Source of the DNA: Streptomyces sp. SM10 | Lineage (GTDB): Bacteria; Actinomycetota; Actinomycetes; Streptomycetales; Streptomycetaceae | Direction: 5' to 3' | NCBI RefSeq assembly: GCF_002910915.1 | Contig: NZ_NEUF01000030.1 | Coordinates: forward strand, 31,547-95,546 | Length of the DNA stretch: 64,000 nucleotides | Shown here: in pieces, positions 1-9,576 of the stretch | Layout of the letters: the number at the start of each line of letters is the position of its first letter | Position numbering within the stretch: the stretch's first letter is position 1 | Translations under genes and position numbers: made by a program | The notes under the pieces: generated by a model | Seen by the model: the letters and a program-made list of their open reading frames with translations, nothing else | Databases searched by the model: none | What the model was told of the DNA's origin: nothing

Positions 1-245
1 GCCTCGTCGTCACCACGGAAGTCCGTACGCCGCCGCACCTCCTCGAGATTCCAGTCGGCGCCCGAGAGCGCCGCCGAACCGCGAGCCCCCCGCAGAGCGG
101 CCTCCGCGGTCACCTCGTTACTGCGGCGCCGCATGACCCGGTGCCCGTAGGCCCTGTCCACAGCCTTGCGTACGGAGTCCACCGCGTCGGCGACGCCCGG
201 CAGGTCACCCAGGGCGGCAAGCGGGTCCGAGGAAGTCGTACTCAT
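1..245 (-). CDS. Fic-family-like protein, N-terminal part (gene runs off the window)
   Basis: Reading leftward from ATG at 245, 81 residues are in the window before the edge. They contain the stretches HRVMRRRSNEVTAEAALRG and GSAALSGADW. The second resembles the inhibitory-helix region before Fic domains (S/A-x-x-x-E/S-G), and I remember actinobacterial homologues carrying a degenerate Fic motif further on; that part is outside the window and cannot be checked here. No Shine-Dalgarno is visible; TAGCCT lies 8 nt before the start, so the mRNA is probably leaderless. The gene is divergent from the P-loop ATPase at 348. The CDS is secure; the family assignment is tentative. Confidence 0.6.
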   Translation of the reverse strand, partial: MSTTSSDPLAALGDLPGVADAVDSVRKAVDRAYGHRVMRRRSNEVTAEAALRGARGSAALSGADWNLEEVRRRTDFRGDDE

Positions 246-253
246 AAGTAGGG

Positions 254-259
254 AGGCTA
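254..259 (-). promoter_or_regulatory. -10 box for leaderless transcript of the 245 gene
   Basis: TAGCCT on the minus strand is followed by 8 nt and then the ATG at 245. The spacing matches a transcription start at the start codon, and there is no ribosome-binding site. No convincing -35 hexamer was found. Confidence 0.4.
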
Positions 260-333
260 CGCGCCCCGCGTGCGGATGCCGTCCAGGAGTGGCCTTCTTC
301 ACGAAGCATGACAGCACTGAGCGATGAGACCGC

Positions 334-339
334 TACCCT
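334..339 (+). promoter_or_regulatory. -10 box for leaderless transcript of the 348 gene
   Basis: TACCCT ends 8 nt before ATG 348 and no Shine-Dalgarno intervenes. The same hexamer precedes the TetR gene at 38848. This favours ATG 348 over the GTG at 342, which lies only 2 nt from the hexamer. Confidence 0.45.
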
Positions 340-347
340 AGGTGAAC

Positions 348-1340
348 ATGAAGATCGCTTTCGTGGGGAAGGGCGGCAGCGGCAAGACAACGCTGTCCTC
401 GCTCTTCATCCGCCACCTCGCAGCCAATGAAGCCCATGTCGTCGCGGTGGACGCCGACATCAACCAACACCTCGGGGCCGCCCTCGGCCTGGACGAGAAC
501 GAATCCGCTGCGCTGCCCGCCATGGGCGCCCAGCTGCCCCTCATCAAGGACTACCTCCGCGGAAGCAACCCCCGGATCGCGTCCTCCTCGACGATGATCA
601 AGACAACACCTCCAGGAGAAGGCTCCCGGCTCCTGCGGGTCCGCGAGGACAACCCGGTCTACGACGCCTGCGCCCGCACGGTCCGTCTGGACGACGGGGA
701 CATCCGACTGATGGCCACCGGCCCCTTCACCGAGTCCGACCTCGGTGTCGCCTGCTACCACTCCAAGGTCGGTGCGGTCGAACTCTGCCTCAACCACCTG
801 GTCGACGGCCCGGACGAGTACGTGGTGGTCGACATGACCGCGGGGTCGGATTCGTTCGCGTCAGGGATGTTCACCCGGTTCGACATGACGTTCCTCGTCG
901 CCGAACCGACCCGGAAGGGCGTCTCCGTCTACCGCCAGTACAAGGACTACGCACGGGACTTCGGCATCGCGCTGAAGGTGGTGGGCAACAAGGTGCAGGG
1001 CGCGGACGATCTCGACTTCCTGCGCGACGAGGTCGGCGACGACCTGCTGGTCGCCGTGGGCCAGTCGGACTGGGTCCGGACGATGGAAAAGGGCCGCCCC
1101 GCCCCCTTCGAGCTGCTGGAGGCGGACAACCGCATGGCTCTTCAGGCCCTGCAGGACGCAGCCGAGGATTCGTACGAGCTGCGTGACTGGGAGCGCTATA
1201 CCCGGCAGATGGTGCACTTCCACCTGAAGAACGCCGAGAGCTGGGGCAACGAGAAGACGGGCGCCGACCTGGCTGCCCAGGTCGACCCCGCCTTCGTCCT
1301 GCATGAGCACCGCGCGGCGGGCGCCGCCCAGCCGGCCTGA
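348..1340 (+). CDS. CooC/MinD-like P-loop ATPase
   Basis: This is a cytoplasmic SIMIBI-class ATPase of 330 residues. The N-terminus MKIAFVGKGGSGKTT is a deviant Walker A (residues 7-15) of the MinD/CooC/ParA type, followed by the VDAD switch typical of CooC-like maturation ATPases. A VVVDMTAGSDSFASG segment fits Walker B and the following switch. In CooC relatives the ATPase inserts nickel or partitions cargo; no client is encoded next to it, so the role is unknown. GTG at 342 is an alternative start, but the -10 position supports 348. It converges on the lipoprotein gene ending at 1367. Confidence 0.8.
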   Translation: MKIAFVGKGGSGKTTLSSLFIRHLAANEAHVVAVDADINQHLGAALGLDENESAALPAMGAQLPLIKDYLRGSNPRIASSSTMIKTTPPGEGSRLLRVREDNPVYDACARTVRLDDGDIRLMATGPFTESDLGVACYHSKVGAVELCLNHLVDGPDEYVVVDMTAGSDSFASGMFTRFDMTFLVAEPTRKGVSVYRQYKDYARDFGIALKVVGNKVQGADDLDFLRDEVGDDLLVAVGQSDWVRTMEKGRPAPFELLEADNRMALQALQDAAEDSYELRDWERYTRQMVHFHLKNAESWGNEKTGADLAAQVDPAFVLHEHRAAGAAQPA

Positions 1341-1366
1341 CCGGACGGAGCAGCGCCGGGGTGGCC

Positions 1367-2686
1367 CTAGTCCGTGCCCCTGTCAGCCCCCTCGCCTGCC
1401 GGCTGATCCGCCGGCCCGGCAGGCACGGGGCTGCCTGTGGGCTTGACCGGCGCCGCTCCCGCGAGGAACGCGGTCCAGCCCCGCTCGGGCTTCTGCCCCA
1501 CCTTCAGAGTGCCGAGCCTGGCGAGCGTCGCGGGGTCCTGCGCGTCCAGCCAGTCGGTGAGCTGCCGGAAGGACACGCATTGCACATCCTTCTGGGTGCA
1601 CACCGTCTTGATCGTCTCCTCGACCGCACGCATGTAGGTGCCGCCGTTCCAGGATTCGAAGTGGTTGCCGATAATCATCGGGGCGCGGTTCCCGTTGTAG
1701 GCGCGGTCGAACGCCTGGAGGAGGCCGTCCCGCATCTGGTTCCCCCAGTAATCGTGCTTGTCGGGGTCGCCCTGAGTCGTCGTACCGGACTGGTTGAACA
1801 TGAAGTTGTAGTCCATCGAGAGAGTCTCGAAGGCGCGGCCCGGCACGGGGACGAGTTGCAGGGGGAGGTCCCAGAGCCCGTCCTTCTTCGCGGGCCAGAC
1901 CTGGTTCCCCACACCACTGGAGTCGTAACGGAATCCCATGGTCCGTGCCGCTGCGACCATGTTCTTCTGGCCCTCCAGGCACGGGGTGCGGGCGCCGATC
2001 AGTTCCTTGTCGTAGTCGAAGGGCAACGGAGCTTCACTCTTGAGGGCAGGAGTGTTGGACTTCCAGCTCTTCACGAACGCCTTCGCCTGGCTGATCTCGC
2101 TCTTCCACTCCTCGACCGACCAGGTGCCCACACCTCCGTCCGGGCCGCAGAAGTGCCCGTTGAAATGGGTTCCGATCTCATTGCCGTCCAGCCAGGCCGC
2201 GCGCAGCTCCGTCAGCGTGTGGCGAATTCCCTCGGTGTCGTTGAACCCGATGTCGGAGCGGCCCGCCGAGTGCTGAGGCGGGTCGTAGAGCGCCCGCTTC
2301 TCCTCCGGCAGGAGGTACACACCACTGAGGAAGTACGTCATCCTGGCGTCGTACTTCTTCGCGACCTCGCGGAAATGCGAGAACAACTTCTGGCTGTCCT
2401 CACCCGCTCCGTCCCAGGAGAACACCACGAACTGCGGAGGCTTCTGACCGGGCTTGAGGCGCTTGACCGCTGGAAGCCGCGGCTGGGCTCCGGTGTAGGC
2501 CGTGGAACCGTCACCGATGAGGTCGACCGCCCCCTTCGGCGCCGCAGCCGGGGAGTTCGCCGGGGCCGACTTCTTCCCGAGGCCGGGGCCCTCGGCCCCC
2601 GTACCCAGGTCCGAACAGCCGGCGAGGCCGGCGACCAGGGCCGTGACCACGGCACCCAGAGCGATCCGCTTCGTGGCGGCCATCAT
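1367..2686 (-). CDS. Secreted lipoprotein with polysaccharide-deacetylase-like fold
   Basis: The 439-residue product has a bacterial lipoprotein signal: two basic residues, a hydrophobic stretch and the lipobox L-A-G-C with the lipidated cysteine at 24. A Pro/Ala/Gly-rich linker follows. The catalytic part carries FVVFSWDGAGED (Asp92) and THFNGHF with His174 and His178. These correspond to the Asp and H-x3-H metal ligands of the NodB/polysaccharide deacetylase superfamily. The protein probably acts on a cell-surface polysaccharide outside the membrane, but the Asp site is only D-G, unlike the canonical D-D, so the activity is uncertain. It is divergent from the SulP fusion across 299 bp of unusually AT-rich spacer. 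Confidence 0.78.
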   Translation of the reverse strand: MMAATKRIALGAVVTALVAGLAGCSDLGTGAEGPGLGKKSAPANSPAAAPKGAVDLIGDGSTAYTGAQPRLPAVKRLKPGQKPPQFVVFSWDGAGEDSQKLFSHFREVAKKYDARMTYFLSGVYLLPEEKRALYDPPQHSAGRSDIGFNDTEGIRHTLTELRAAWLDGNEIGTHFNGHFCGPDGGVGTWSVEEWKSEISQAKAFVKSWKSNTPALKSEAPLPFDYDKELIGARTPCLEGQKNMVAAARTMGFRYDSSGVGNQVWPAKKDGLWDLPLQLVPVPGRAFETLSMDYNFMFNQSGTTTQGDPDKHDYWGNQMRDGLLQAFDRAYNGNRAPMIIGNHFESWNGGTYMRAVEETIKTVCTQKDVQCVSFRQLTDWLDAQDPATLARLGTLKVGQKPERGWTAFLAGAAPVKPTGSPVPAGPADQPAGEGADRGTD

Positions 2687-2985
2687 CCGTCCACCCTCTT
2701 CCTTGCAGGATTCGTGCGGTCAAGTGCCTACACGGCGCGGCCAACCTCACACGCAGCCCGGCCGGAATCAGTACGACAAGCCAGATGAAAAGCTGCTTAT
2801 TCACTGGAATGAGTGACTCAGTGGGCTATTTGCTCGAAAGCATGGACACTCTTCTTTACTCTCCATTACGATTCATTTACGGAGAGTTGAGAAATCCCGC
2901 CGCTTTACCCCACCGCTGCACGCCGTGACCCACGGCCGCCGTCACTCACATACCGCGACCGCGCTGCCCCGGAGGAGACGGGAAC

Positions 2986-5493
2986 ATGTCTGCCTGCGTC
3001 CCTACCCGCAACGACCACTCGTCCCGCAGTTCGCGCCAATCCCTCGCCTCGGGATTCAAGCGCCCGCACAGTCCGCCGCCACCGCCCCGACGCGGACGCT
3101 TCCGCGTCTCGGGCGCGGATCTGTCCGCATCGATCACCGTCTTCCTGATCGCCGTTCCCATGTCGCTCGGTCTCGCCGTCGCCATGGACGCCCCCCTCGC
3201 CGCCGGCCTGGTCTCGGCCGCGATCGGCGGCATCGTCGCCGGCCTGCTGGGCGGCACCCCCCTCCAGGTCAGTGGCCCATCCGCCGGACTGACCGTGGTC
3301 ACAGCCGAGTTGATCCAGATCTACGGCTGGCGCACCACGTGCGCGATCACCGTCGGGGCAGGGCTCCTGCAGATCCTGCTGGGCTCGCTGAAGGCGGCCC
3401 GCAGCGCCCTTGCCGTCAGTCCCGCCATCGTGCACGGCACGCTCGCGGGAATCGGTGTGGCCATCGCTCTCGCCCAGATGCACATCGTGCTCGGCCGGGC
3501 ACCGCAGAGTTCCGCGCTCGACAACGCCCTCTCGCTACCGTCCCACTTGGCCCAGTTCGAACCAGCGGCTCCTCTGATCGGGGCCCTGACCATCGTGCTG
3601 CTCGTCGTGTGGCCGCGCCTGCCCGGACGCGTCGGAGCATCGCTGGGCAGAATTCCTGCCGCGCTCGCCGCCGTGGTCGTCGCGACTGCGGTGGCCGCCG
3701 TGGCAACCCCCGGAATCGCCCGGGTGGACCTTCCTTCATGGCGCTCGCACGCACTGCCCGAGATGCCCCAGGGGCCGGTCGCCGCACTGGCGGCAGCGGT
3801 GTTCACGGTCATGCTCGTGGCGAGTCTCGAATCCCTGCTCGCCGCGGTCTCCGTCGACAAACTGGCCGCGGACCGGTCGGCCGCCGCACCCAAGGACGGA
3901 GCACCTGCGCCGGCGCCGGTCAAGCGATCCGATCTCGACCGTGAGCTGCGGGCCCAGGGGGTCGCCAATGCACTCTCAGGGCTGGCCGGAGGGCTTGCCG
4001 TGTCCGGCGGCGCCGTACGCAGTTCCGCGAATGTGCGGGCGGGTGCCGAGAGCCGCGCCTCCACCGTGCTGCACGGCGTATGGGTGCTGTCGGCGGCCAT
4101 GCTGCTCGTCACCGTCCTCGAGTGGATCCCCCTGGCGGCACTCGCCGCCCTCGTGATGGTGGTGGGCATCCAGATGGTCAGCTTCGCCCATATCCGCAAG
4201 GTCCACAGACACCGTGAGTTCCTGGTCTACGGCGCGACGATCAGCGGTGTGATCCTCGCCGGGGTGCTCGAAGGCGTGGCGATCGGCATCGTCGTGGCGG
4301 TGGCCGTCGCCCTGCACCGGCTGGCCCGGACGCGGATCACCGTGACGGAACAGGACGGCCGCTACCTCGTGGCCGCCCGCGGGCAGTTGACGTTTCTGGC
4401 CGTCCCCCGTCTCAGTCGCCTGCTCGGACGGCTCCCCCACGGGGTCGACGCCGTGGTCGAACTGGACGGCTTCTTCATGGATCATGCCGCGTACGAGACG
4501 ATCCAGGACTGGTACGCCGCACAGACCGCGATGGGCGGTCGGATCGAGTTCACGGGGCGTTCGGGAGGCCGGATCGCCGAGCCCGCGTCGGCGGCCCACT
4601 CCTGCTGCCGCCCCTGGACACCATGGCGCAACCATCACTGTCACGACCGTACGCACAACGCCGCACCGCACGCCGAGGCGCCTGCCTCGCACACCGTCCA
4701 GAAGTCCTCTCCCTCAGATCCGGCGGTCTCCCCTCACCGCAGGCACGGTGCCCACCGGCTGCTCAGCGGACTGAGTTCGTTCCAGCGCACCACCGCTCCC
4801 CTGGTCCGCGAGGAGCTGGCCCGGCTGGCCGCCGAAGGGCAGCGGCCTTCACAGCTGTTCCTCACCTGCGCCGACTCCCGCCTGGTCACCAGCATGATCA
4901 CCGCGAGCGGCCCGGGCGACCTGTTCACCGTGCGGAACGTCGGAAACCTGGTACCCCCGCCGGACACCGGAAGCGAGACGAGCAACGACGACTCGGTGGC
5001 GGCCGCCATCGAATACGCGGTGGACGTGTTGGAAGTCGAGTCCATCACCATCTGCGGCCACTCCGGATGCGGAGCGATGCAGGCACTGTTGGGCGCTGCG
5101 CCGGAGACTCCCCGTACACCTCTATGGCGCTGGTTGCGGCACGGCCTGCCGAGTCTGGAGCGCATGCGCTCCCGTCACCACTCATGGGCACGCATCGCCG
5201 GGCGACTGCCGACCGATGCGGTCGAGCAACTCTGTCTGACCAACGTGGTCCAGCAGTTGGAGCACCTGCGCGCGCACGAGTCGGTGGCCCGCCGGCTCGC
5301 GGCGGGCACCCTGCAACTCCACGGCATGTACTTCCACGTCGGTGAGGCGCAGGCCTACCTGCTGACCGAGGGCGCCAGCTCCGGAACGGGGCCCGACGAG
5401 GTCTTCGCCCGGGTCGCCCCGGGTGCGGAATGGAGTGCGGAACCCGGCGTCGACGCCCTGCTCACCGCCCCCGGCACCACCGTCGGGGCCTGA
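2986..5493 (+). CDS. SulP-type anion transporter fused to beta-carbonic anhydrase
   Basis: The 835-residue protein joins an integral membrane transporter to a soluble enzyme. A proline-rich cytoplasmic N-terminus is followed by SulP membrane segments (from about residue 43; GTPLQVSGPSAG near residue 95 is a family motif). A shortened STAS-like region (about 455-530) and a His/Cys-rich linker containing CCRPW come next. The C-terminal beta-carbonic anhydrase has zinc ligands Cys628, His692 and Cys695 with the Asp630/Arg632 dyad (CADSR and CGHSGCGA). Fused SulP-CA proteins are thought to couple bicarbonate movement to CO2 hydration. A GGAGGAG site 8 nt before ATG 2986 sets the start. The gene is followed by a hairpin and then acsA, so it is probably monocistronic. 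Confidence 0.93.
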   Translation: MSACVPTRNDHSSRSSRQSLASGFKRPHSPPPPPRRGRFRVSGADLSASITVFLIAVPMSLGLAVAMDAPLAAGLVSAAIGGIVAGLLGGTPLQVSGPSAGLTVVTAELIQIYGWRTTCAITVGAGLLQILLGSLKAARSALAVSPAIVHGTLAGIGVAIALAQMHIVLGRAPQSSALDNALSLPSHLAQFEPAAPLIGALTIVLLVVWPRLPGRVGASLGRIPAALAAVVVATAVAAVATPGIARVDLPSWRSHALPEMPQGPVAALAAAVFTVMLVASLESLLAAVSVDKLAADRSAAAPKDGAPAPAPVKRSDLDRELRAQGVANALSGLAGGLAVSGGAVRSSANVRAGAESRASTVLHGVWVLSAAMLLVTVLEWIPLAALAALVMVVGIQMVSFAHIRKVHRHREFLVYGATISGVILAGVLEGVAIGIVVAVAVALHRLARTRITVTEQDGRYLVAARGQLTFLAVPRLSRLLGRLPHGVDAVVELDGFFMDHAAYETIQDWYAAQTAMGGRIEFTGRSGGRIAEPASAAHSCCRPWTPWRNHHCHDRTHNAAPHAEAPASHTVQKSSPSDPAVSPHRRHGAHRLLSGLSSFQRTTAPLVREELARLAAEGQRPSQLFLTCADSRLVTSMITASGPGDLFTVRNVGNLVPPPDTGSETSNDDSVAAAIEYAVDVLEVESITICGHSGCGAMQALLGAAPETPRTPLWRWLRHGLPSLERMRSRHHSWARIAGRLPTDAVEQLCLTNVVQQLEHLRAHESVARRLAAGTLQLHGMYFHVGEAQAYLLTEGASSGTGPDEVFARVAPGAEWSAEPGVDALLTAPGTTVGA

Positions 5494-5525
5494 ACCTCTC
5501 ACCTACCCGGTCCGTGAGACCTTGT

Positions 5526-5570
5526 GGTCCCGCTTTCGCCACGCACGATGTTGCTTGCGGAAGCGGGACC
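5526..5570 (+). terminator. Hairpin downstream of the SulP-CA gene
   Basis: Ten-base arms GGTCCCGCTT (5526-5535) and AAGCGGGACC (5561-5570) flank a 25-nt loop 30 bp after the stop codon. There is no U-tract, as is usual in Streptomyces. Confidence 0.5.
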
Positions 5571-5690
5571 TGTGGCTCCATACACGAGGCACAGGTCTAA
5601 ACCAATTCCCGGCAGACACTTGTCACCTGGCCCTCGGCCTGATGAGCTGTCCTCCGGGACACAACGGACACCCTGGGAATGGGAGATGTC

Positions 5691-7646
5691 GTGAGCAACG
5701 AAAGCCTGGCCAATCTGCTCAAGGAGGAGCGGCGGTTCGCACCGCCTGCCGATCTGGCCGCGAACGCCAACGTGACAGCACAGGCGTACGAGCAGGCCGA
5801 GGCGGACAGGCTGGGCTTCTGGGCCGAGCAGGCCCGCCGCCTGACCTGGGCCACGGAGCCGACCGAGACGCTCGACTGGAGCAACCCGCCCTTCGCGAAG
5901 TGGTTCGCGGACGGCACGCTCAACGTCGCGTACAACTGCGTGGACCGCCACGTCGAAGCGGGCAACGGCGACCGGGTCGCGATCCACTTCGAGGGTGAGC
6001 CCGGCGACAGCCGCGCGATCACCTACGCGGAGCTGAAGGACGAGGTCTCCCGCGCCGCGAACGCCCTCACCGAACTCGGTGTCACCACGGGTGACCGGGT
6101 CGCCGTCTACCTGCCGATGATCCCCGAGGCCGCCATCGCGATGCTGGCCTGCGCCCGCATCGGCGCCGCGCACTCGGTGGTCTTCGGCGGCTTCTCCGCC
6201 GACGCGATCGCCGCCCGCATCCAGGACGCCGACGCCAAGGTCGTCATCACCGCCGACGGCGGCTACCGGCGCGGCAAGCCCTCGGCCCTCAAGCCGGCCG
6301 TGGACGACGCCGTCTCGCGCATCGACAGCGTCGAGCACGTCCTCGTGGTCCGGCGCACCGGGCAGGACACCGCGTGGAACGCGGGCAAGGACGTCTGGTG
6401 GCACGAGATCACCGCACGCCAGTCCACCGAGCACACCCCGGAGGCCTTCGACGCCGAGCAGCCGCTGTTCGTGCTCTACACGTCCGGGACGACGGGCAAG
6501 CCCAAGGGCATCCTGCACACCTCCGGTGGCTACCTCACGCAGGCGGCGTACACGCACCACGCGGTCTTCGACCTCAAGCCCGAGTCCGACGTGTACTGGT
6601 GCACCGCCGACATCGGCTGGGTGACCGGGCACTCCTACATCGTCTACGGGCCGCTGGCCAACGGCGCGACGCAGGTCATGTACGAGGGCACGCCCGACAC
6701 CCCGCACCAGGGGCGTTTCTGGGAGATCGTGCAGAAGTACGGCGTCACGATCCTCTACACCGCGCCGACCGCGATCCGCACGTTCATGAAGTGGGGCGAC
6801 GACATCCCCGCCAAGTTCGACCTGTCCTCGCTGCGGGTGCTGGGTTCGGTCGGTGAGCCGATCAACCCCGAGGCGTGGGTGTGGTACCGCAAGCACATCG
6901 GCGCCGACACCTGCCCCATCGTGGACACCTGGTGGCAGACCGAGACCGGCGCGATGATGATCTCGCCGCTCCCCGGGGTCACCGAGACCAAGCCCGGCTC
7001 CGCCCAGCGCGCCCTGCCCGGCATCGCGGCCACCGTCGTGGACGACGAGGCCCGCGAGGTCCCCGACGGCGGGGGCGGCTACCTCGTCCTCACCGAGCCC
7101 TGGCCCTCGATGCTCCGCACCATCTGGGGCGACGACCAGCGCTTCATCGACACCTACTGGTCGCGCTTCGAAGGCAAGTACTTCGCAGGCGACGGCGCCA
7201 AGAAGGACGAGGACGGCGACATCTGGCTGCTCGGCCGGGTCGACGACGTCATGCTCGTGTCCGGCCACAACATCTCCACCACCGAGGTGGAGTCCGCCCT
7301 CGTATCGCACCCCTCGGTCGCCGAGGCCGCCGTCGTCGGCGCCAACGACGAGACGACCGGCCAGGCCATCGTCGCCTTCGTCATCCTGCGCGGGACGGCC
7401 ACCGCCTCCGAAGAGCTCGTCGCCGAGCTCCGCAACCACGTCGGCACCACCCTCGGACCCATCGCGAAGCCCAAGCGCGTCCTGCCCGTGGCAGAACTAC
7501 CCAAGACCCGCTCCGGCAAGATCATGCGCCGCCTCCTGCGCGACGTCGCCGAGAACCGCGAACTCGGAGACGTCACCACCCTGACGGACTCCTCCGTCAT
7601 GTCCCTCATCCAGACGCAGCTGCCGTCCGCCTCCGCCGAGGACTAG
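5691..7646 (+). CDS. acsA: Acetyl-coenzyme A synthetase
   Basis: This enzyme activates acetate to acetyl-AMP and then acetyl-CoA (651 residues). The adenylation motif [11 protein letters not shown] begins at Tyr263. The C-terminal catalytic lysine, target of regulatory acetylation, is Lys610 in [11 protein letters not shown]. The sequence is collinear with AMP-forming AcsA throughout and has the expected length. The start is GTG 5691, 5 nt after GGGAG; an in-frame ATG at 5679 lies upstream of that ribosome site and is less likely. The gene stands alone, with a strong hairpin 32 bp after the stop. Confidence 0.96.
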   Translation: MSNESLANLLKEERRFAPPADLAANANVTAQAYEQAEADRLGFWAEQARRLTWATEPTETLDWSNPPFAKWFADGTLNVAYNCVDRHVEAGNGDRVAIHFEGEPGDSRAITYAELKDEVSRAANALTELGVTTGDRVAVYLPMIPEAAIAMLACARIGAAHSVVFGGFSADAIAARIQDADAKVVITADGGYRRGKPSALKPAVDDAVSRIDSVEHVLVVRRTGQDTAWNAGKDVWWHEITARQSTEHTPEAFDAEQPLFVLYTSGTTGKPKGILHTSGGYLTQAAYTHHAVFDLKPESDVYWCTADIGWVTGHSYIVYGPLANGATQVMYEGTPDTPHQGRFWEIVQKYGVTILYTAPTAIRTFMKWGDDIPAKFDLSSLRVLGSVGEPINPEAWVWYRKHIGADTCPIVDTWWQTETGAMMISPLPGVTETKPGSAQRALPGIAATVVDDEAREVPDGGGGYLVLTEPWPSMLRTIWGDDQRFIDTYWSRFEGKYFAGDGAKKDEDGDIWLLGRVDDVMLVSGHNISTTEVESALVSHPSVAEAAVVGANDETTGQAIVAFVILRGTATASEELVAELRNHVGTTLGPIAKPKRVLPVAELPKTRSGKIMRRLLRDVAENRELGDVTTLTDSSVMSLIQTQLPSASAED

Positions 7647-7677
7647 GAACAGCAGCAGAATCAGGACGGCCGGAGGC

Positions 7678-7725
7678 CAGACCTGTGCCGGGCGGCCACG
7701 AGCACTCCCGCCCGGCACAGGTCTG
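7678..7725 (+). terminator. Terminator of acsA
   Basis: A perfect 18-bp stem (7678-7695 with 7708-7725) and a 12-nt loop lie 32 bp after the acsA stop. It is one of the longest perfect stems in the window. Confidence 0.8.
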
Positions 7726-7799
7726 TTCGCAGGCCCGTTCGCGGGCCCATCAGCAGGTCTGTCAGTAGCTCCGCCAGCAGTCCGTTCGCACGTTGCCGA

Positions 7800-7828
7800 G
7801 GGGCACCCGGAAGCAGTCCGGGTGCCCC
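7800..7828. terminator. Second hairpin between acsA and nhaA
   Basis: A perfect 12-bp stem, GGGGCACCCGGA with its complement at 7817-7828, has a 5-nt loop and is followed by TT. It could back up the acsA terminator or insulate nhaA. Confidence 0.6.
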
Positions 7829-8136
7829 TTCCGGCGCTCGGCAGGCAGGGGCTCGCCGATGCACCCGCCGGGCGGCGCTACCGGTCACACGTCGGCAGGC
7901 GGCAGGCACCGGAGCCGGATAGGTTTTCGATGCCCCAGGTAGAGTGGTGTTTCCGCCAGCACGACACCTCGACCGAACATGCATGCCGGACGAGTGCGTC
8001 CACGCTGGAGCCGGCTGGCCGGCACGGTCACACCGCGACAACTTCACAGGAAATCTCCACAGGGGCGCCGGGAAGTCTGGTCGGCATGTGAATCAGCCAT
8101 GCCACCACTGCCGTCACCCGACCGGAGGTCTTCTTC

Positions 8137-9537
8137 GTGGCTCCACCCCTCCCCCCTTCCGGCCGCCGTACCCTGCTCGGCCGGCTCTCCCTCCCCGAGC
8201 GCAACTACGTCGCCGAGGCCCTGCGCGCCGAGACGGTGGGCGGCATCATCCTGCTGGTCGCGGCCGTCGCCGCACTGGTCTGGGCGAACACCTCCGGCTC
8301 CAGTTACGAATCCGTCAGCTCCTTCCACTTCGGCCCGGAAGCGCTGGGGCTCGATCTCTCGGTGGCCCACTGGGCGGCCGACGGACTGCTCGCCGTGTTC
8401 TTCTTCGTCGCCGGGGTCGAACTCAAGCGCGAGCTCGTAGCAGGCGAACTCCGTGACCCCCGGGCCGCAGCCCTGCCCGTCGCCGCAGCACTCTGCGGCA
8501 TGGCCGTCCCCGCACTCGTCTACACGCTGACCGCTGTACTCGGCGGAGGAGCTCTCGGCGGCTGGGCCGTCCCCACCGCCACCGACATCGCGTTCGCGCT
8601 CGCCGTGCTCGCGGTCATAGGCACCTCACTGCCGGCGGCGCTCCGGGCCTTCCTGCTGACACTCGCCGTCGTCGACGACCTCTTCGCCATCCTGATCATC
8701 GCGGTCTTCTTCACCGAGAGCATCGACTTCCTCGCGCTCGGGGGCGCTGCGGTCGGTCTGGTCGTGTTCTACGTGCTGCTGCGTACGGGGGTGCGCGGGT
8801 GGTACGTCTACGTGCCGCTGGCCCTGGCCATCTGGGGGCTGATGTACAACAGCGGCGTGCACGCCACGATCGCCGGCGTCGCCATGGGTCTCATGCTGCG
8901 CTGCACCCGCCGTGAGGGCGAGGAGCACTCCCCGGGCGAACACATCGAGCATCTGGTCCGCCCTCTGTCGGCGGGCGTCGCGGTGCCGCTCTTCGCCCTG
9001 TTCTCTGCCGGGGTCGCCCTCAAGGGCGATGCCCTGGCCGGCGTCTTCACCCGGCCCGAAACGCTCGGGGTGGTCCTCGGTCTGATCGTCGGCAAGACCG
9101 TCGGCATCTTCGGAGGCACCTGGCTCGTCACCCGTTTCACCAAGGCCGAGCTGAACAAGGACCTGGCCTGGGCGGATGTCTTCGCCGTCGCCACGCTGGC
9201 AGGTATCGGGTTCACCGTTTCCCTGCTCATCGGGGAACTGGCCTTCGCCGGCGACGAGGACATGATCAACGAGGTCAAGGCAGCGGTCCTCACCGGTTCT
9301 CTGATTGCCGCCGTACTCTCCGGTGTACTGCTCAAACTGCGGGTACGCAGATACAGGGCACTGTACGAGGCCGAGGAGCTCGACGCCGACGAGTCGGGGG
9401 TGCCCGACGTCTACGAGCAGGACGACCCGGAGTACCACCTGCGCATGGCAGCGATCTACGAGAGGAAGGCTGCAGAGCACCGGCGCCGTGCCGAACAGGC
9501 GGGGGCAGCGAGCAGCAAGCCGGACAGTCCGGCATGA
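8137..9537 (+). CDS. nhaA: NhaA-type Na+/H+ antiporter
   Basis: An integral membrane antiporter of 466 residues. The hallmark aspartate pair of the ion site is Asp180-Asp181 in TLAVVDDLFAIL. It also has the LLRCTR-type and TDIAFALAVL family segments. Twelve or so hydrophobic helices end near residue 405. A charged cytoplasmic tail of about 60 residues, longer than in the E. coli protein, carries EERKAAEHRRRAEQ-like coiled-coil sequence. The start is GTG 8137, with GGAGG 11 nt upstream. It is followed 39 bp later by the holin-like gene in the same direction. Confidence 0.93.
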   Translation: MAPPLPPSGRRTLLGRLSLPERNYVAEALRAETVGGIILLVAAVAALVWANTSGSSYESVSSFHFGPEALGLDLSVAHWAADGLLAVFFFVAGVELKRELVAGELRDPRAAALPVAAALCGMAVPALVYTLTAVLGGGALGGWAVPTATDIAFALAVLAVIGTSLPAALRAFLLTLAVVDDLFAILIIAVFFTESIDFLALGGAAVGLVVFYVLLRTGVRGWYVYVPLALAIWGLMYNSGVHATIAGVAMGLMLRCTRREGEEHSPGEHIEHLVRPLSAGVAVPLFALFSAGVALKGDALAGVFTRPETLGVVLGLIVGKTVGIFGGTWLVTRFTKAELNKDLAWADVFAVATLAGIGFTVSLLIGELAFAGDEDMINEVKAAVLTGSLIAAVLSGVLLKLRVRRYRALYEAEELDADESGVPDVYEQDDPEYHLRMAAIYERKAAEHRRRAEQAGAASSKPDSPA

Positions 9538-9576
9538 TCTGACATCGGATGTACGGAAGAGAAGAGGGAGTCAGGG

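Larger units (their letters stand above)
7647..8136. other. Intergenic region between acsA and nhaA
   Basis: This 490-bp stretch has no convincing gene. It holds two strong hairpins (7678-7725 and 7800-7828). The segment from 7900 to 8110 is less GC-rich and presumably contains the nhaA promoter, but I could not fix its hexamers. Confidence 0.6.

Noticed and set aside
1361..2788. 475-codon plus-strand frame over the deacetylase-like lipoprotein
   Set aside because: Arg-rich shadow; the minus strand has a lipobox and catalytic residues.
5499..7439. 646-codon open frame opposite acsA
   Set aside because: It is the GC-rich antisense shadow of acsA; its translation is low-complexity Gly/Val/Asp/Arg with no family features.
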